64,000 nt of DNA from Oreocharis arfaki (Eukaryota; Chordata; Aves; Passeriformes; Paramythiidae). Below are positions 10,763 through 21,722 of the stretch, piece by piece; the stretch's first letter is position 1; every line of letters begins with the position of its first letter. The position numbers and the translations under genes were made by a program. The notes beneath the pieces are model-generated. The model had not been told where the DNA came from. It searched no databases and saw only the letters and a list, made by a program, of their open reading frames with translations. Location: positions 744,001 to 808,000 of the forward strand of contig VZRR01012752.1 in assembly GCA_013398015.1 (NCBI GenBank), written 5' to 3'.

Positions 10763-10810
10763 AAATTAACATAATTGAAAGCAACGTCCAGCCTATCATC
10801 ACAAAGGAAG
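10763..10810 (+). CDS. POSTN: periostin exon 17, short form, variable tail
   Basis: This 48-nt exon is phase 1 at both ends. With the split codons it encodes KINIIESNVQPIITKE, matching the second half of mammalian exon 17 (a VIEGSLQPIIKTE-like segment). From memory the mammalian exon is about 81 nt, so the bird copy lacks about 11 residues at its start. The acceptor is TATTTTCAG and the donor GTAAAT. Mammalian exon 17 is alternatively spliced. Confidence 0.87.
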
Positions 10811-10828
10811 GTAAATGAGGCCTGTGGT

Positions 10829-10890
10829 ATATATATATATTTCTGCATATGTTCATATGCATATTCAGAATATATATTGAATATATTTCT
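10829..10890. repeat. TA-rich simple repeat
   Basis: TATATATATATAT followed by several ATAT/GAATATAT words, imperfect, in intron 17. Confidence 0.75.
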
Positions 10891-12227
10891 TTAATAGGAT
10901 GCATTTTGTACCTGGCAACTCCAGGATGCTAAGCACTTTGCTGGAAGAGCAAAGATACAAATATTGCAATTAGAACTGACTGAAACATTTTATATGAAAA
11001 GATTACCCACAGTTGTTCTCCCCAAATGAGTTTTCTCCATTTTCTACAGGCCTCTAAAATTTTAAAATAATTTTTAAACCATTTATTTTATTATCTTTTT
11101 TCAATGAAGACACTTCCTTTTTTTTTTATTAAAACAGATATTTTAAAAACTGAAGTAGATATGTTTCTTATACTTTGAAGACAAGAAATTGGTTCATTTT
11201 TCTATAATTTTCAATCAGTTCTAACTACCAATATCTGTTGGATGCCTGAAAAGGATATCTAGCCAAACTTTGTTTTTTAATTTTTTGAGACAGAAGCATG
11301 GCTTAAAGATTAGTGATGGGACTGAAGAGAACAAAGTGTGGGGATGGGACTGCTAAAATCATTTGTATTTGTAACTTAACTAAAGCTGATGAGATCCAGC
11401 TTCCCATTGAAATAAAAATGCTGAAAGGGAATTTGAGCTCTGCTGAGAAATGCAGTTAAACATGTCATGCAAAGAATTTTATCCAGGCTGCCTAATCAGT
11501 GTTTCTGGGAGAACTCCCTTCCAGAAGAAGTGACAAATGCTTATTTTTTCAGGAGCTTGTCTGTGCTTCATCCCATTTAGGATTAGATGCCATTTAACAT
11601 ATATGCTGATCTTTGTTGCCTAGTCTCCATCATTAAATCAGATCCACAGTGCAATATAAATGGATAGATTATTTCATATGGTAATTCATCCAAGCTATTT
11701 TAGAAATCTTCCCATGGTGAGGGTAAATCACTCTCTGAAAGTACCTGTCCTTCTCTTTTAAACCCAGAGAGAGAGTATACAGGTTAGGTCATGAACAGGA
11801 TGTTTAGAAGATGAGAAATAACTGAAACAAAATTGTCTTTTAAAGAAAAAATGAAATGTCTGAGCACTTGTATAGCCAAATTTAGAAATATATTTTATTG
11901 ACCAAATAGAGTAAAAATAACTTTAGAAGTTAGTGACTATTGAAAGGCTACTCCTTTCCATTTCCAGTACTGTATTTCTGCTTTGGAACACATTCCAGGG
12001 AGTGGTCTCTGGCCAGTGAAGCTTTTCTGCCGATGATTGATTCAGATATAGACCCAATAAAGCCAATTCTGGCACTTCTGGTCATTCTCAGTAGTAGCAG
12101 CAAGCGGCAGATCCCATCAGAACCGCATAAACCCACAACTGTCTGCAGATAAATGCTGGCAAAGCTACATGTAAAATTTTTTGTCAGGAAGTTCTACCAG
12201 ACCATGATGGGAAGGAGATTGCCATTA

Positions 12228-12254
12228 AAAAAAAAAAGAAAAAAAAAAAAAAAT
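12228..12254. repeat. poly-A tract
   Basis: About 26 A residues interrupted by a single G, in intron 17. It could be the tail of an unrecognised retroposon on the + strand, but no element body was identified upstream. Confidence 0.7.
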
Positions 12255-13983
12255 TACCCCCCTCCCCACCAAGGGAGATGTGTGCCTTTTCCCCTTTTCC
12301 TTTCTTATCATTTTCTACTTGTGCTGTGTTTCCATTGTTCATATATAGGCACGTATGGGATCTAAAAGACGAAACAGATGTAAAGAGCTAAATCTGTCTG
12401 AAACCCAAATCTCAACAGATTAAATATACAGAGGGTTGATCCTAGACTAGGCAATATAGCTGGCTATACCTTCACTTTTTATTTCGCATACATCTGCTGT
12501 ATCAATCACATGAAAAGGTATAGTTATTGAGAAATGTAAAAATAAACTATTTCTAAACATTCATAAGTACACCTTTTACATTAATTCATTTATATTCTTC
12601 ACTTGTATCAATGTAAATTGGTATTTAATGGATTCTCAATGTGCAAAAAATTCCTCTAAGTTTAAAACAGAAGCAAGGGAATTAGTCTTATAAGATAGTT
12701 TCTTTAAAATATTTATAAATCTTTTTCATCCAGACCTGTTAGAAAATTAAAGAAGTGATGACTTGTTCCGCTGTTAAGAGTTCAGAGTAGACAGATAGAG
12801 GTCTATGATAACAGGGAATCTTTATGATCCCATCATATAATCTCATCTGTAGCAAATAAGTGAATTATTTACCTCTAAATTCTAATTTATGCAATCATTT
12901 GCTATTGCAAAAGAAAAAAAGTCCATTTTTTGTTTTTGGTATTGAACTAGGCCTAAATTGACTATTTCCAACAATTAGCATGAGGCACACATATTTAAAA
13001 GCTGTTGTTAAATCCCGATAAGTTATTATGGAAAAAAAAAAAATCAATGCACAATCAACTTCTACAAAAATTCATATAAAGATATTTGAGGGACTTTTAA
13101 GGAAAGTAAAAAAGATGGATTTTGCTAAGTCTGTGTCTCTGAATAAGGAATAAAGGAAGTTTCTTGAACAGCAGCTCCTTAAGTAGAACGAGTCCCATAG
13201 CACTCATTAGAGAAGAACCATATTATTACTGCAAATTGATGGTGTGTTCCTAATTTATCTAGTATCTCCTGCTTTGACATGTCAGACAGAGATACATTTG
13301 GATCAGTGCAATCAGCATGACCTCATTCATGGTAATGATAGCCAGTAATGCTGATAAATATCCTTATAGCCATTCCAGCTGATCCCAGAAGTTTGCTTTT
13401 TGGTTTTTTTATTTAAGCTGTATAACCACTGGCTAAGTCTTAAACGCAAAGGAAAAAAAAACCATAAAAAACCTCAAAGCAAAAGATAAAAGAAACTCCA
13501 AACCAACAAATAATATAACCTTCAAAACAACAACAACAAAAAAAGAATTTAAAAAAGAAAAGGTCTCACTATGTAGATTTCATGCTGATCACCAGTGGAG
13601 CAATAGCTGTAAGATACCTGCAAAGATGCAAAGCAGCCTTCTTACCAATATATTTAGAAAAGAACTTCCTTTCCACTGCTGAGGATCTGGTTTATTGCCT
13701 GAAACTTGTCAACAAATGTTAAAAATGCCATATACACAAAATTAAAAAATAAAAAAATAATAAGACTAGCTGTACAATAAGATCTGTATTTAAGATCATG
13801 TGTGAGGAAACACAAGTTTGTGCAATGTTGCCACAAATAACCCCTCAGGTTTAAACAGCCCTCTATTACAATCGCCTGGTTTCTAGAGTAGGAGGAGAAA
13901 ATGCGAGCTTCATCTCACCCCCGTGGAATGCCATAAGTATTTTATGACTGTTTGTAACGTGTTGTTTTTTTCCTGTGTCACAG

Positions 13984-14079
13984 ACCCATCTATCACTCAG
14001 CTCACTAAATTAATTGAAGGGGAACCTGAGTTCAAAATAGTCAGGGAAGGGGAGACAATAACTAAAGTGATTCATGGAG
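13984..14079 (+). CDS. POSTN: periostin exon 18, tail repeat exon
   Basis: This 96-nt exon is phase 1 at both ends. It encodes DPSITQLTKLIEGEPEFKIV followed by REGETITKVIHG. It carries the tail repeat pattern Thr-Lys-hydrophobic-Ile-Glu-Gly-Glu-Pro followed by charged strand residues. The acceptor is TGTCACAG. The donor GTTGGT is weak, which fits cassette splicing. The mammalian counterpart is an alternatively used exon. Confidence 0.95.
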
Positions 14080-14709
14080 GTTGGTATGCTTTCAGCAACT
14101 CAATTTGTATTGGCTTAAATTTGAAACATTCACTGTTCCCTGTCAGTTTCTACTTTATCTAGGTGATTCATGTTAGACAGCTGGTCTGTTTTAACAAAAC
14201 CTTACTGAAGTGCTGTAATTTCATTACATCGTTTATTTTTTAATTCTCATGCATTTCAAAATATGTTTTTTTTTTTCTTAGTTGTGTTCCATAGCTACAG
14301 TCAAGACAGTTTTAGAAATACTTTGCATGCTGACATAACATATGTCTCAGTTATGTCTGCTATGTCTAAGAATTATTTGCTCACTGTTGTCCTACAATCA
14401 AATATGCAGTATATGATTCTGTGATTAAAAGGCAATTTTGTCAGAGAGAGAGGTAAACCTTGCCTTCTCTTTGCTAAGGGCATTGAGATGCTCACATCTA
14501 GGATGGTTTTAAAGTAAAAAAACCGCACATGATCATCCTAAATTTTGAACATAATTAGTTCCTGGTCTCTGAACACTTTTATTTTTCATGAGATATTCCA
14601 TGGTGTTTTCTTGTATGCTTCAGTCAGTTTCCACATCTCAAAAAGAGCACTTGAAAGTGCTTGATTAATGTGCACTTGATTAATGTCTTCCACAGAAAAA
14701 TCCTTGCAG
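14080..14709 (+). other. POSTN: POSTN intron 18
   Basis: Intron of 630 bp. Just before its acceptor a CTTGATTAATGT word is repeated (about 14660-14687). No transposon is seen. Confidence 0.8.
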
Positions 14710-14799
14710 AACCAGTTATTAAAACATACACCAAAATCATTGATGGACGACCTGTGGAAGTGACAGAGAAAAAAGTAACAGAAGAAAGAATTATTCAAG
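14710..14799 (+). CDS. POSTN: periostin exon 19, tail repeat exon
   Basis: This 90-nt exon is phase 1 at both ends. It encodes EPVIKTYTKIIDGRPVEVTE followed by KKVTEERIIQ. The TYTKIIDGRPVEV part is a repeat unit related to TKLIEGEPEF of the previous exon. The acceptor is CCTTGCAG and the donor GTAAAT. It is very close to mammalian exon 19. Confidence 0.96.
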
Positions 14800-16356
14800 G
14801 TAAATTAAGCTGAGATATTCATTCTTACTAAAGTCCACCTTTACATACAGACGTAACACACCTCAAGTTCTGTCCTAGTGCCTAAACTGCATTTCCTTGA
14901 CAGATGAATTTTCCCTAATGCTTCCCACTGTCTCTGAAAGGCTGAAAAACTGGCCATGTGTCTTCGACACACATATACGGAAATGGCAACAATATTTTAA
15001 CAGCATGCACAACTACGAAAATTCGTCTTCTTTTTTTGGTTTTTATTTTCATATATTAGCTAAGTGTCTGCTTTTGCAAACTTCTTGCTACCATTTCACA
15101 GCGAGACTGCTTTTATTACATTTTTGTCCTCTGTCTTGCTTTAGAGGGAAAACTTTTTTTTTCCTGGACTTCTGAATTATATATTTCCAGAAAGGTTTCA
15201 TTTTACCAAACGCAGATATTTAATGTGTAGATGCCTACTTTTGCACGTCATCCCAAGCTCTCTTGACAGCCATTTCAGGAAAAAGATCTCTATTTCTCTG
15301 TAAGGTGGGGTCTTGATCTGACATGCACAAGTTAGACACGTGGATATGGCTAATGTGAGATAAAACTAATGCGCATCTGCATCCCTTGATTTTCTCACAC
15401 AGAAGCTCCCAAATTCCTTTGCCAGTTTCAATTGTATTTGACCTATTACAGAGATATAAGCACCCTAGAAATTTATGAGTGGAGTGAGGCATATTTAAGT
15501 ACAGTATGTGCTATGAAGTTCTTTATTGACAGTTTTTGATCACCTTGATTAAATAGCAGTTTGAATGCTGCCATTAAAATTCTGTCTGTCAGAGAGCTTG
15601 CGATGAAAAGACACTGTTGTAACAATACTGAATTAGCTGTAAGTCTTAATATTCAGTTTACTTAGAAAATATTGAAATTTAACTGAAGTCATTTGAGCAA
15701 GACAGAAATAAAGAACCATGCTTAAGTTATTATCATACAACTTTTTGCTACAATAAAAATAACTGAATAAAAAGCATTAGTGGTTACTTAATAAACCTGG
15801 GAATATTTTCCGTAAAAAAATCTGGGGGAGATGAATAAAATATAATTTTCTCAATTCTCGGATTTAAGTTTCACTAATATACCACATGAAATGGTAAATA
15901 TAATGTAAAATGCCAGAATTTCAGACCTGATATCTCCTTATTTTTAACCTGTAGAAACTGATGAGGAATCTCAAATATTAAGCTTTCAAATGACTCATAG
16001 CAGTTATAAAAGCAAAAATGTCTATTTGCAACAGTCAATTTAGACTAATCATGGGAGTTCAGAAATGTCCGATCTAATACAATAGTGTTTAAAATTGTGT
16101 CTTAGTCTGAGAATATAAACTGATAATTACTCTAATTATGATAAATTTGACTAATTACTTTCACAAATAGTTTTAACTACTGTTTTTAGTGCTCTTTCAG
16201 TTTAACTTGGGAAGTGGTAAAAAATAAAGTTACCATATTAGCAGATTACAGCATGGTAACCATGCAATCACCACATGTATTAAATAGGAAAAAATAATTT
16301 AAAGGACAAACCTGGTATACCTGATAAAAGCCGATATCTTATAAATTTTTTTCCAG
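14800..16356 (+). other. POSTN: POSTN intron 19
   Basis: Intron of 1557 bp, strongly AT-rich. Nothing recognised. The acceptor is TTTTTTCCAG. Confidence 0.8.
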
Positions 16357-16434
16357 GTCCTGAAATAAAATATACCAGAATTACTGCAGGGGATCCAGAC
16401 AATGAAGAGAAGTTAAAGAAAATCCTTGAAGAAG
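16357..16434 (+). CDS. POSTN: periostin exon 20, tail exon
   Basis: This 78-nt exon is phase 1 at both ends and encodes GPEIKYTRITAGDPDNEEKL then KKILEE. The mammalian exon has the same length as I recall it. It has a strand part (EIKYTRI) and an acidic helical part. The donor is GTTAGT. Confidence 0.96.
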
Positions 16435-16845
16435 GTTAGTATGCTTGTTTTATTTAATTTCTTTATTACGTATCTATGACTCTATATATAACTTAAGTAA
16501 TTGCTGAATGGATATTCCACGTTTTTAAAAATGATGCTCACACTGCGAAGTCTTACCCAGAGATTAAACCTCAGAACCATCCAAATGTAACGTTCCGGTT
16601 TGAGTCCTTGATCTTCACATTTCAGTCAGCTCTAGAGCTGAGGCTGCCTGGGTCTGTTGTATAGTATGCTATGTTTGTCATAAAATATGGTGTTTCCAGT
16701 GTTCATGTGGAATTTGATATCATAACAGGTGAATTTTTAAATTCAGAATAGTGCTGTGACAGGATTAATTCAGTAATATGCCGTTGTGGGATTGCCAAAT
16801 GTTTTCTGTAAATCATTTTTTTTGCCATAACCTGTATCCTATCAG
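16435..16845 (+). other. POSTN: POSTN intron 20
   Basis: Intron of 411 bp. No other feature is seen. Confidence 0.8.
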
Positions 16846-16926
16846 AGGTTACCAAGGTGACCAAATTTATTGAAGGTGATGGTCATTTACTGGAAGATGA
16901 AGAAATCAAAAGACTTCTGCAGGGAG
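16846..16926 (+). CDS. POSTN: periostin exon 21, tail repeat exon
   Basis: This 81-nt exon is phase 1 at both ends. It encodes EVTKVTKFIEGDGHLLEDEE then IKRLLQG, one codon shorter than the human exon as I remember it. The KVTKFIEGDG core is a tail repeat unit. Mammalian exon 21 is alternatively spliced. In this genome the following exon may be either the alternative terminal exon at 17385 or the repeat exon at 19043. Confidence 0.95.
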
Positions 16927-17384
16927 GTAATTCAGTGTATTATAACTAACACTTTTGCAACAGGTTATGATAACTGAAACCCCTCTAAGATATGTTGAAC
17001 TCAACATTTTAAAGACTGACATAGTAGAAGTGGAATTTTAATGGAAAAAAACCAGAATACTTTATTCTAGTGCCACATATCTGTGAAATAGAAATATGTA
17101 CCAAAGTTTGAGTAAACAGTTTTTTTAATTACATTGATCACAGAAAAAAAAATATTTGGGTTTTTTCAGTCTTTAAAAAGTTACCTAATTAAAACTCAGA
17201 GGAGCAATGAAGATTTATTTCACTTTTTTAAAGTAAATTTAAATCTGTGAAAAACACTTATGAAATGCAACATATTGTAACAGGCCAAATTCATCTTACT
17301 TATCAGTTCTTCAGAAATGAGTGTTCATTGCCCTTAAGTTAATAATTAAAGGCATGTTTAACATCCTTCTTTAAATGCTTACAG
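16927..17384 (+). other. POSTN: intron before alternative terminal exon
   Basis: 458 bp of AT-rich sequence ending ATGCTTACAG, a usable acceptor for the terminal exon that follows. No transposon is recognised. Confidence 0.75.
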
Positions 17385-17503
17385 GTGATGGATATCAAGA
17401 AATTAACTTTAATTCTCCTCAAATACAGCATTCCAAGGAATGGTTTTCTCTCCTTCTTGCTCTCTTAATTCTAACAGTTTTGGCAGTAGCTGTAGAAAAC
17501 TAG
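17385..17503 (+). CDS. POSTN: candidate alternative last exon of periostin with hydrophobic C-terminus
   Basis: Seen: a CTTACAG acceptor, then 119 nt in the correct phase (GT completing the preceding G) that end at TAG 17501-17503. Exon 21 joined to it stays in frame to the stop. The 39 residues run GDGYQEINFNSPQIQHSKEW followed by a hydrophobic run of Leu/Ile/Val/Ala and the last two residues Glu-Asn. Residues 20-37 form an 18-residue hydrophobic segment ending two residues before the stop. This architecture fits a GPI-attachment signal (possible omega sites Asn10, Ser11 or Ser17) or a C-terminal membrane anchor. Insect fasciclin I and plant fasciclin-like proteins are GPI-anchored, so the idea fits the family, but no membrane form of vertebrate periostin is known to me. 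Expression is not shown. Confidence 0.62.
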
Positions 17504-17598
17504 TAAAAGAACTGCTTATGAAATTAATCTTTATCTATGAATTTGGAATGTTCTCTGCTTAATGTAGATTAGAAAAACTATCTATAATAGCAATGGGG

Positions 17599-17604
17599 AA
17601 TAAA
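17599..17604 (+). terminator. AATAAA candidate poly(A) signal 1 of alternative terminal exon
   Basis: Canonical hexamer about 96 bp after the alternative stop codon. Hexamers are common in AT-rich DNA, so position is the only support. Confidence 0.4.
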
Positions 17605-17754
17605 AAAGGAATTTAAGTGATATGGTTTTTGTAAGTGCTAGTTTGGACCTGAGTCAGAAGCTCAAAAATATGGATGGATGTTTCTCTTGACATAGATTAA
17701 ATGAATCCAATTCATTTTATGTTCACTTTTTAGTGAGTTACAAAGTTGAATACC

Positions 17755-17760
17755 AATAAA
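17755..17760 (+). terminator. AATAAA candidate poly(A) signal 2 of alternative terminal exon
   Basis: Canonical hexamer about 250 bp after the alternative stop, with T-rich words (TTCGTAGTTTTTC) about 35 bp downstream. Confidence 0.42.
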
Positions 17761-17780
17761 GTAACTTCAAGCCACATTTA

Positions 17781-19042
17781 GTTCAATGAACTAAATTTCG
17801 TAGTTTTTCAAAAACACTATTCTGTGGATGTGACTAAAACTTCAGCCAAGTAAAAAATTTCCTGATGGCTGCACAGGCGAACAGCTGTCCACCAAACTTA
17901 AACACGCTAGTTGATAACACAGCTAGTCTTAGAGAAAAACAAAGATATGGCTATGACTCCTGTTGACTGTAATTCTTTGTTCTATTTTAAACAGCTGAAT
18001 CTTAGTTTTACAGACCTAAGTCAGAATTTACCTAAAATATTGGGCAGAAACGTAAACTTCTGGAGGATTTTTCATTTTATCCTAAGTATCCCAGCTTTGT
18101 AAAAAGATTTGCTCTCTGGAGATGCCTATTTCTGGATTGAATATTTAAAAGAAAAACTGAAAATTAAAAAAATTGCAGCAAGAAAATGCCTCCATATACT
18201 GCACTATGTTCTACTGGTTTAAACAAAGCAACAATGAACAGGATCAAACTTTATTTGTAGTACTGTTCAAAACTGACAGGTCTGATTCCAGGATCTAACA
18301 ATTGTAACTGTACTTGTAATCACCTTCAGATACAGAGGTGTACAGTTAAATAGGCATAATCTGTAGAGATACATCCTAGAGCATATAGGTGTACGTAAAA
18401 GAGATAAATAGTTTCTCTGTAGGAAATTTGAAAAAGACAATACCATCTCTTGAATTCTTGCTATTTTCCTTGCTATTATATGTTAGTTTGCATAAGCCTC
18501 CTGCTTTACAGAATGGACCGAATAGGCAGATTTGTCTTTTGCTTTAATTTGATTTTTCTCTCTTTTCCATGATTTATCCAGCCAGCCACCCTTGGTTGCC
18601 ATGATAATACCTTCCTAGACATTTAGGCAATAAAAGCAGATACACATGCTGCTTTAGGACTATTGGTGATAATGTTTTATGGCCCCATTGTCTACACAAA
18701 ATTATTTTTCGCTGAGAATTTCCTAATCATTTAAATTTGAGTACAGTCACAACAAATGTATTATCACTGTCTAAATAAAGGAATGATTTCATATGGGCTT
18801 TAATTCTGCTCAGAAAATATCCAGCACTGCTCAAAACATTTAGCACTCTTCGCTGAAACAAAACTTTTAACCGAGATTGCAATGAATGACTCATCCCTAG
18901 AAATAACATGCCTTACGGCATGAATAGCTTGGTATCCTGCAACACCTACACCCAAAAATGACATTGTTTCCACTGAAGGTTCCTTGCATATGGAAAAATG
19001 CTATGCCAGACTTAACTCATTTGTTTTTAATGCTTATCGTAG
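17781..19042 (+). other. POSTN: POSTN intron 21, remainder
   Basis: About 1.26 kb between the alternative terminal exon and the next repeat exon. AT-rich, nothing recognised. The acceptor is TTATCGTAG. Confidence 0.78.
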
Positions 19043-19129
19043 CCGGAACTGAGTACACCAAGGTTACTAAAGTAATTGAGGGAGAGCCACAGATTATCGA
19101 GAGAGAAATCAAGAAAGTTCATCTGGAAG
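19043..19129 (+). CDS. POSTN: extra periostin tail repeat exon
   Basis: This 87-nt exon is phase 1 at both ends and encodes AGTEYTKVTKVIEGEPQIIE then REIKKVHLE. Its core TKVTKVIEGEP mixes features of exon 21 (KVTKFIEG) and exon 18 (TKLIEGEPEF), so it looks like an internal exon duplication. I do not recall an equivalent in human periostin isoform 1, where exon 21 is followed directly by the DTPV exon. It is probably a cassette exon, with a GTTAGT donor. Confidence 0.92.
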
Positions 19130-21169
19130 GTTAGTTTGTCAAAAATTCAGTATCACTAAGACCTGCTTTGTCTAAAGTGGTCATTCCAGGTGAGGTTTTA
19201 TAGTATCGATTCATAAAAATTACTAGGTCTGAAGCATTTTAGCAAGAAGAATTTTGCAATTGTTTTGGAAAAGAATTGTTTCATTGACGTTGCAGAGAAA
19301 AATGTTGAGGCTTATTTTGTGGCTAAAAGTAACTGAAAGATTTGGCAAGTATCGTAGACAAGAGGAAATGCCCAACCACAAAGCTTAGGTAAAACATATG
19401 AAGGAAAATGCGCCATAAAGAATTGACTTTTCTTTAAGCAGCACACAAAGAAGAAGACCACGTGAGTTGCTTTTAACTTGAGTTATTTCTTGTCAGTGTA
19501 AATGTGATCTGTTGCTGTGAGGGTTTCTCAGCATTGTGAAGGAATGGGTGGGATGCAGGGAATATGACCTCTGGGGTTGAGTAAATGCCACAGAGTCTTG
19601 GAATTTCTCTACCTTTGTCCTGTTGTTAAATGAGGGAAGTTCTTGGATTTGAAAAGCCAGAATGGAATAAAGGTCCGAAAGGAGACAAATAGAATTCAAT
19701 CTGCCTTCATACCAGTAATTTGTTCTTCAAGTTTAGCAATCATTGTTTAAGGATCTTCATTCAAAGTTAAGATGTAATTTGCTTATGATTTCTTTTATAT
19801 TTATGGTTTTTTCTAATTCTAATTCTAGTAATGCAGAATAGGCTATTCTGTCAGCCTTTGAACTAAATGCATAGGAAAAAAATATTAAGGCTTTTGGAAA
19901 ATGAACTTAAATAAATGGGTTTCTACCTTTTTGATTTTGAAGTCTGTGCCGAATAGTGAAGGTTGATGCATAGTGTTTGAACAACTTCAGCGCTGAATAG
20001 CACAAGGCGTGCTGGGGTGTCTCCTATTGCCTAAAAATGACAGATGGGTGTGATCTTCAAACATGAGCCTTGTCTGGATGCATGATTATACAGGCAGCAC
20101 CTAAGTAAGGAAAGCATGGTTTGGATGGACTGTATTCTGTCCGTGTCAGGGCAGTGCAGAGCTTGGAATTTTCTGCCATGGTGGTGCAGATACCCAGTGT
20201 TCAGCCTCAGCTGGAATGAGGTCAAGCCTGTACCTCAGGGCTATGCATTGATATACCCTGTACCTCAGGATGAAAAGAGAACTGGCTGCAGCTTGTTAAG
20301 TGAATACACAAGTACTTCATGGCTCTAAAGAAGGAAAAATTACCGCAGTAACATTTCTGTGACGGTAACAGAAGAATTACTTCTTATGCTTGTGACGTGT
20401 TTTTCCTCCCAATGAGGAGACACCTGGTTAAAAAAAGTCTCAAGGTTCAATGAGAAAAAGGAAAACACGCCCATAGTTTCACTGAATAAGTGAAAAAAAG
20501 AGGGATATATCTAATGGGGGTGGTACCTATTCAAGAGCCCTTGCTCTGCTCCATCTTTTAAAGCAGAAGCCTGAGAAAATTAACTGAACTCTAAATGAGG
20601 AATCACACTGTGGACTCACAATGCAGTTACAAATCAAGCCCCAAACACTGCTGGGAATGTGGCCAACATCTTGTATTGGTTTCAAGCTTTTTGCTTATGA
20701 ACAATTCCTGAAGTAATGGCAATACAACAGACCTGGATATCTTCTGCTGAAAGCTGAGGCTGAGTCCTGTGCCTTAACCTGAGCTTTTACCTCACTGACA
20801 GTGTCACATGGCGTTTGATGGATGAAGAGCATAGACAAAATTCCCTGACTCCTGCCTACATCATGCAACCATCTGTAGAAGATCAGTGTGAATAATGGAT
20901 TAATTCATATGTTTAAAATGCAAAAACACTTTTAAAATGTTACTAAGATTTAATGGATGACTGCACGTGAGAGAAATGTGAGAATTTTATTATAAGCATT
21001 CATGTTTCAGATGATCAAGGCAACATGCTACTGGAACAAAATTCTTAATTTACTAAAAAATGTAAAGAACAAACTTCAAAAGTCAGCAATGAGTTTCCAA
21101 TATTTCTAATGAGTTTTAATTCAAGGGCTTCAGCAAATAATTTCTGACTGCAACATTTCTGTTTTCTAG
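19130..21169 (+). other. POSTN: POSTN intron 22
   Basis: Intron of 2040 bp with nothing recognised apart from a repeated CTGTACCTCAGG word (about 20228-20270). The acceptor is GTTTTCTAG. Confidence 0.8.
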
Positions 21170-21211
21170 AAGCACCTGTACGGAGAGCACAACCAACTAG
21201 GAGGACACAAG
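21170..21211 (+). CDS. POSTN: periostin exon 22, basic tail exon
   Basis: This 42-nt exon is phase 1 at both ends and encodes EAPVRRAQPTRRTQ, matching the mammalian DTPVRKLQANKKVQ exon in length and pattern. The acceptor is TTTCTAG and the donor GTAAAA. The next exon must supply the final codons. In mammals it is a very short Arg-rich ending followed by the 3' UTR. Confidence 0.93.
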
Positions 21212-21722
21212 GTAAAAGCAAAACATACATTTAAACGTATAGCACATATCAAATATTATTCTCACTTATCTTAAGAGTCGGGAAGGAAAAAAAAGCTCTT
21301 AAAAATACAGACTTCAGATGGAAAAAGTTGTATTTCTGATTTTAAAAAACTCAAAAAATCTGGAATTGCTAATTAATTTTTTCTGATATCTGAAAACAAC
21401 CTAGATTATGTGCTTTAGTCAAGGAGTGTTTCAGATGAGAATAAAGCCATCAAAGTGAAATCTGACTTTGGAGTCTTAGCAAAAGGAAAATGTCACTTCG
21501 GGATTCTCCACCACAGGACTTAAAACTCTCAGAATCTACGTTATTTTGATTAATGAAGAAGCTGAAAGATCAGTTTAATTTCGCAGCTCCCAGAACAAGA
21601 GAGAAATGTCCAGCACCAGGCTTCATCTTTCCTTTTCACATGTCTGTTTCACAAGTAAATACAGTATATAGTGTTACTATATACTGCATAAATGTTATAT
21701 ATAATTATATATACTATATATA
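21212..21722 (+). other. POSTN: POSTN last intron, left part
   Basis: 511 bp up to the assembly gap, ending in TA-rich simple sequence (21659-21722, ATATATAATTATATATAC). No credible Arg-rich terminal exon is visible here. Confidence 0.75.

Larger units (their letters stand above)
10811..13983 (+). other. POSTN: POSTN intron 17
   Basis: Intron of 3173 bp, the longest in the visible gene. It holds a TA-rich run (10829-10890) and an A-rich tract (12228-12254). No further exon or clear transposon is seen. Confidence 0.8.
17504..17780 (+). other. POSTN: putative 3' UTR of the alternative terminal exon
   Basis: The sequence after the TAG is AT-rich and contains two AATAAA hexamers, at 17599-17604 and 17755-17760, the second followed by T-rich sequence. 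This is what a short alternative last exon needs. Use of either site is inferred. Confidence 0.5.

Noticed and set aside
21586..21722. Possible exon after TTTCGCAG at 21585 reading PRTREKCPAP and staying open into the gap
   Set aside because: Only weak basic character, no early stop, and it runs into TA-rich simple sequence. It does not resemble the periostin C-terminus.
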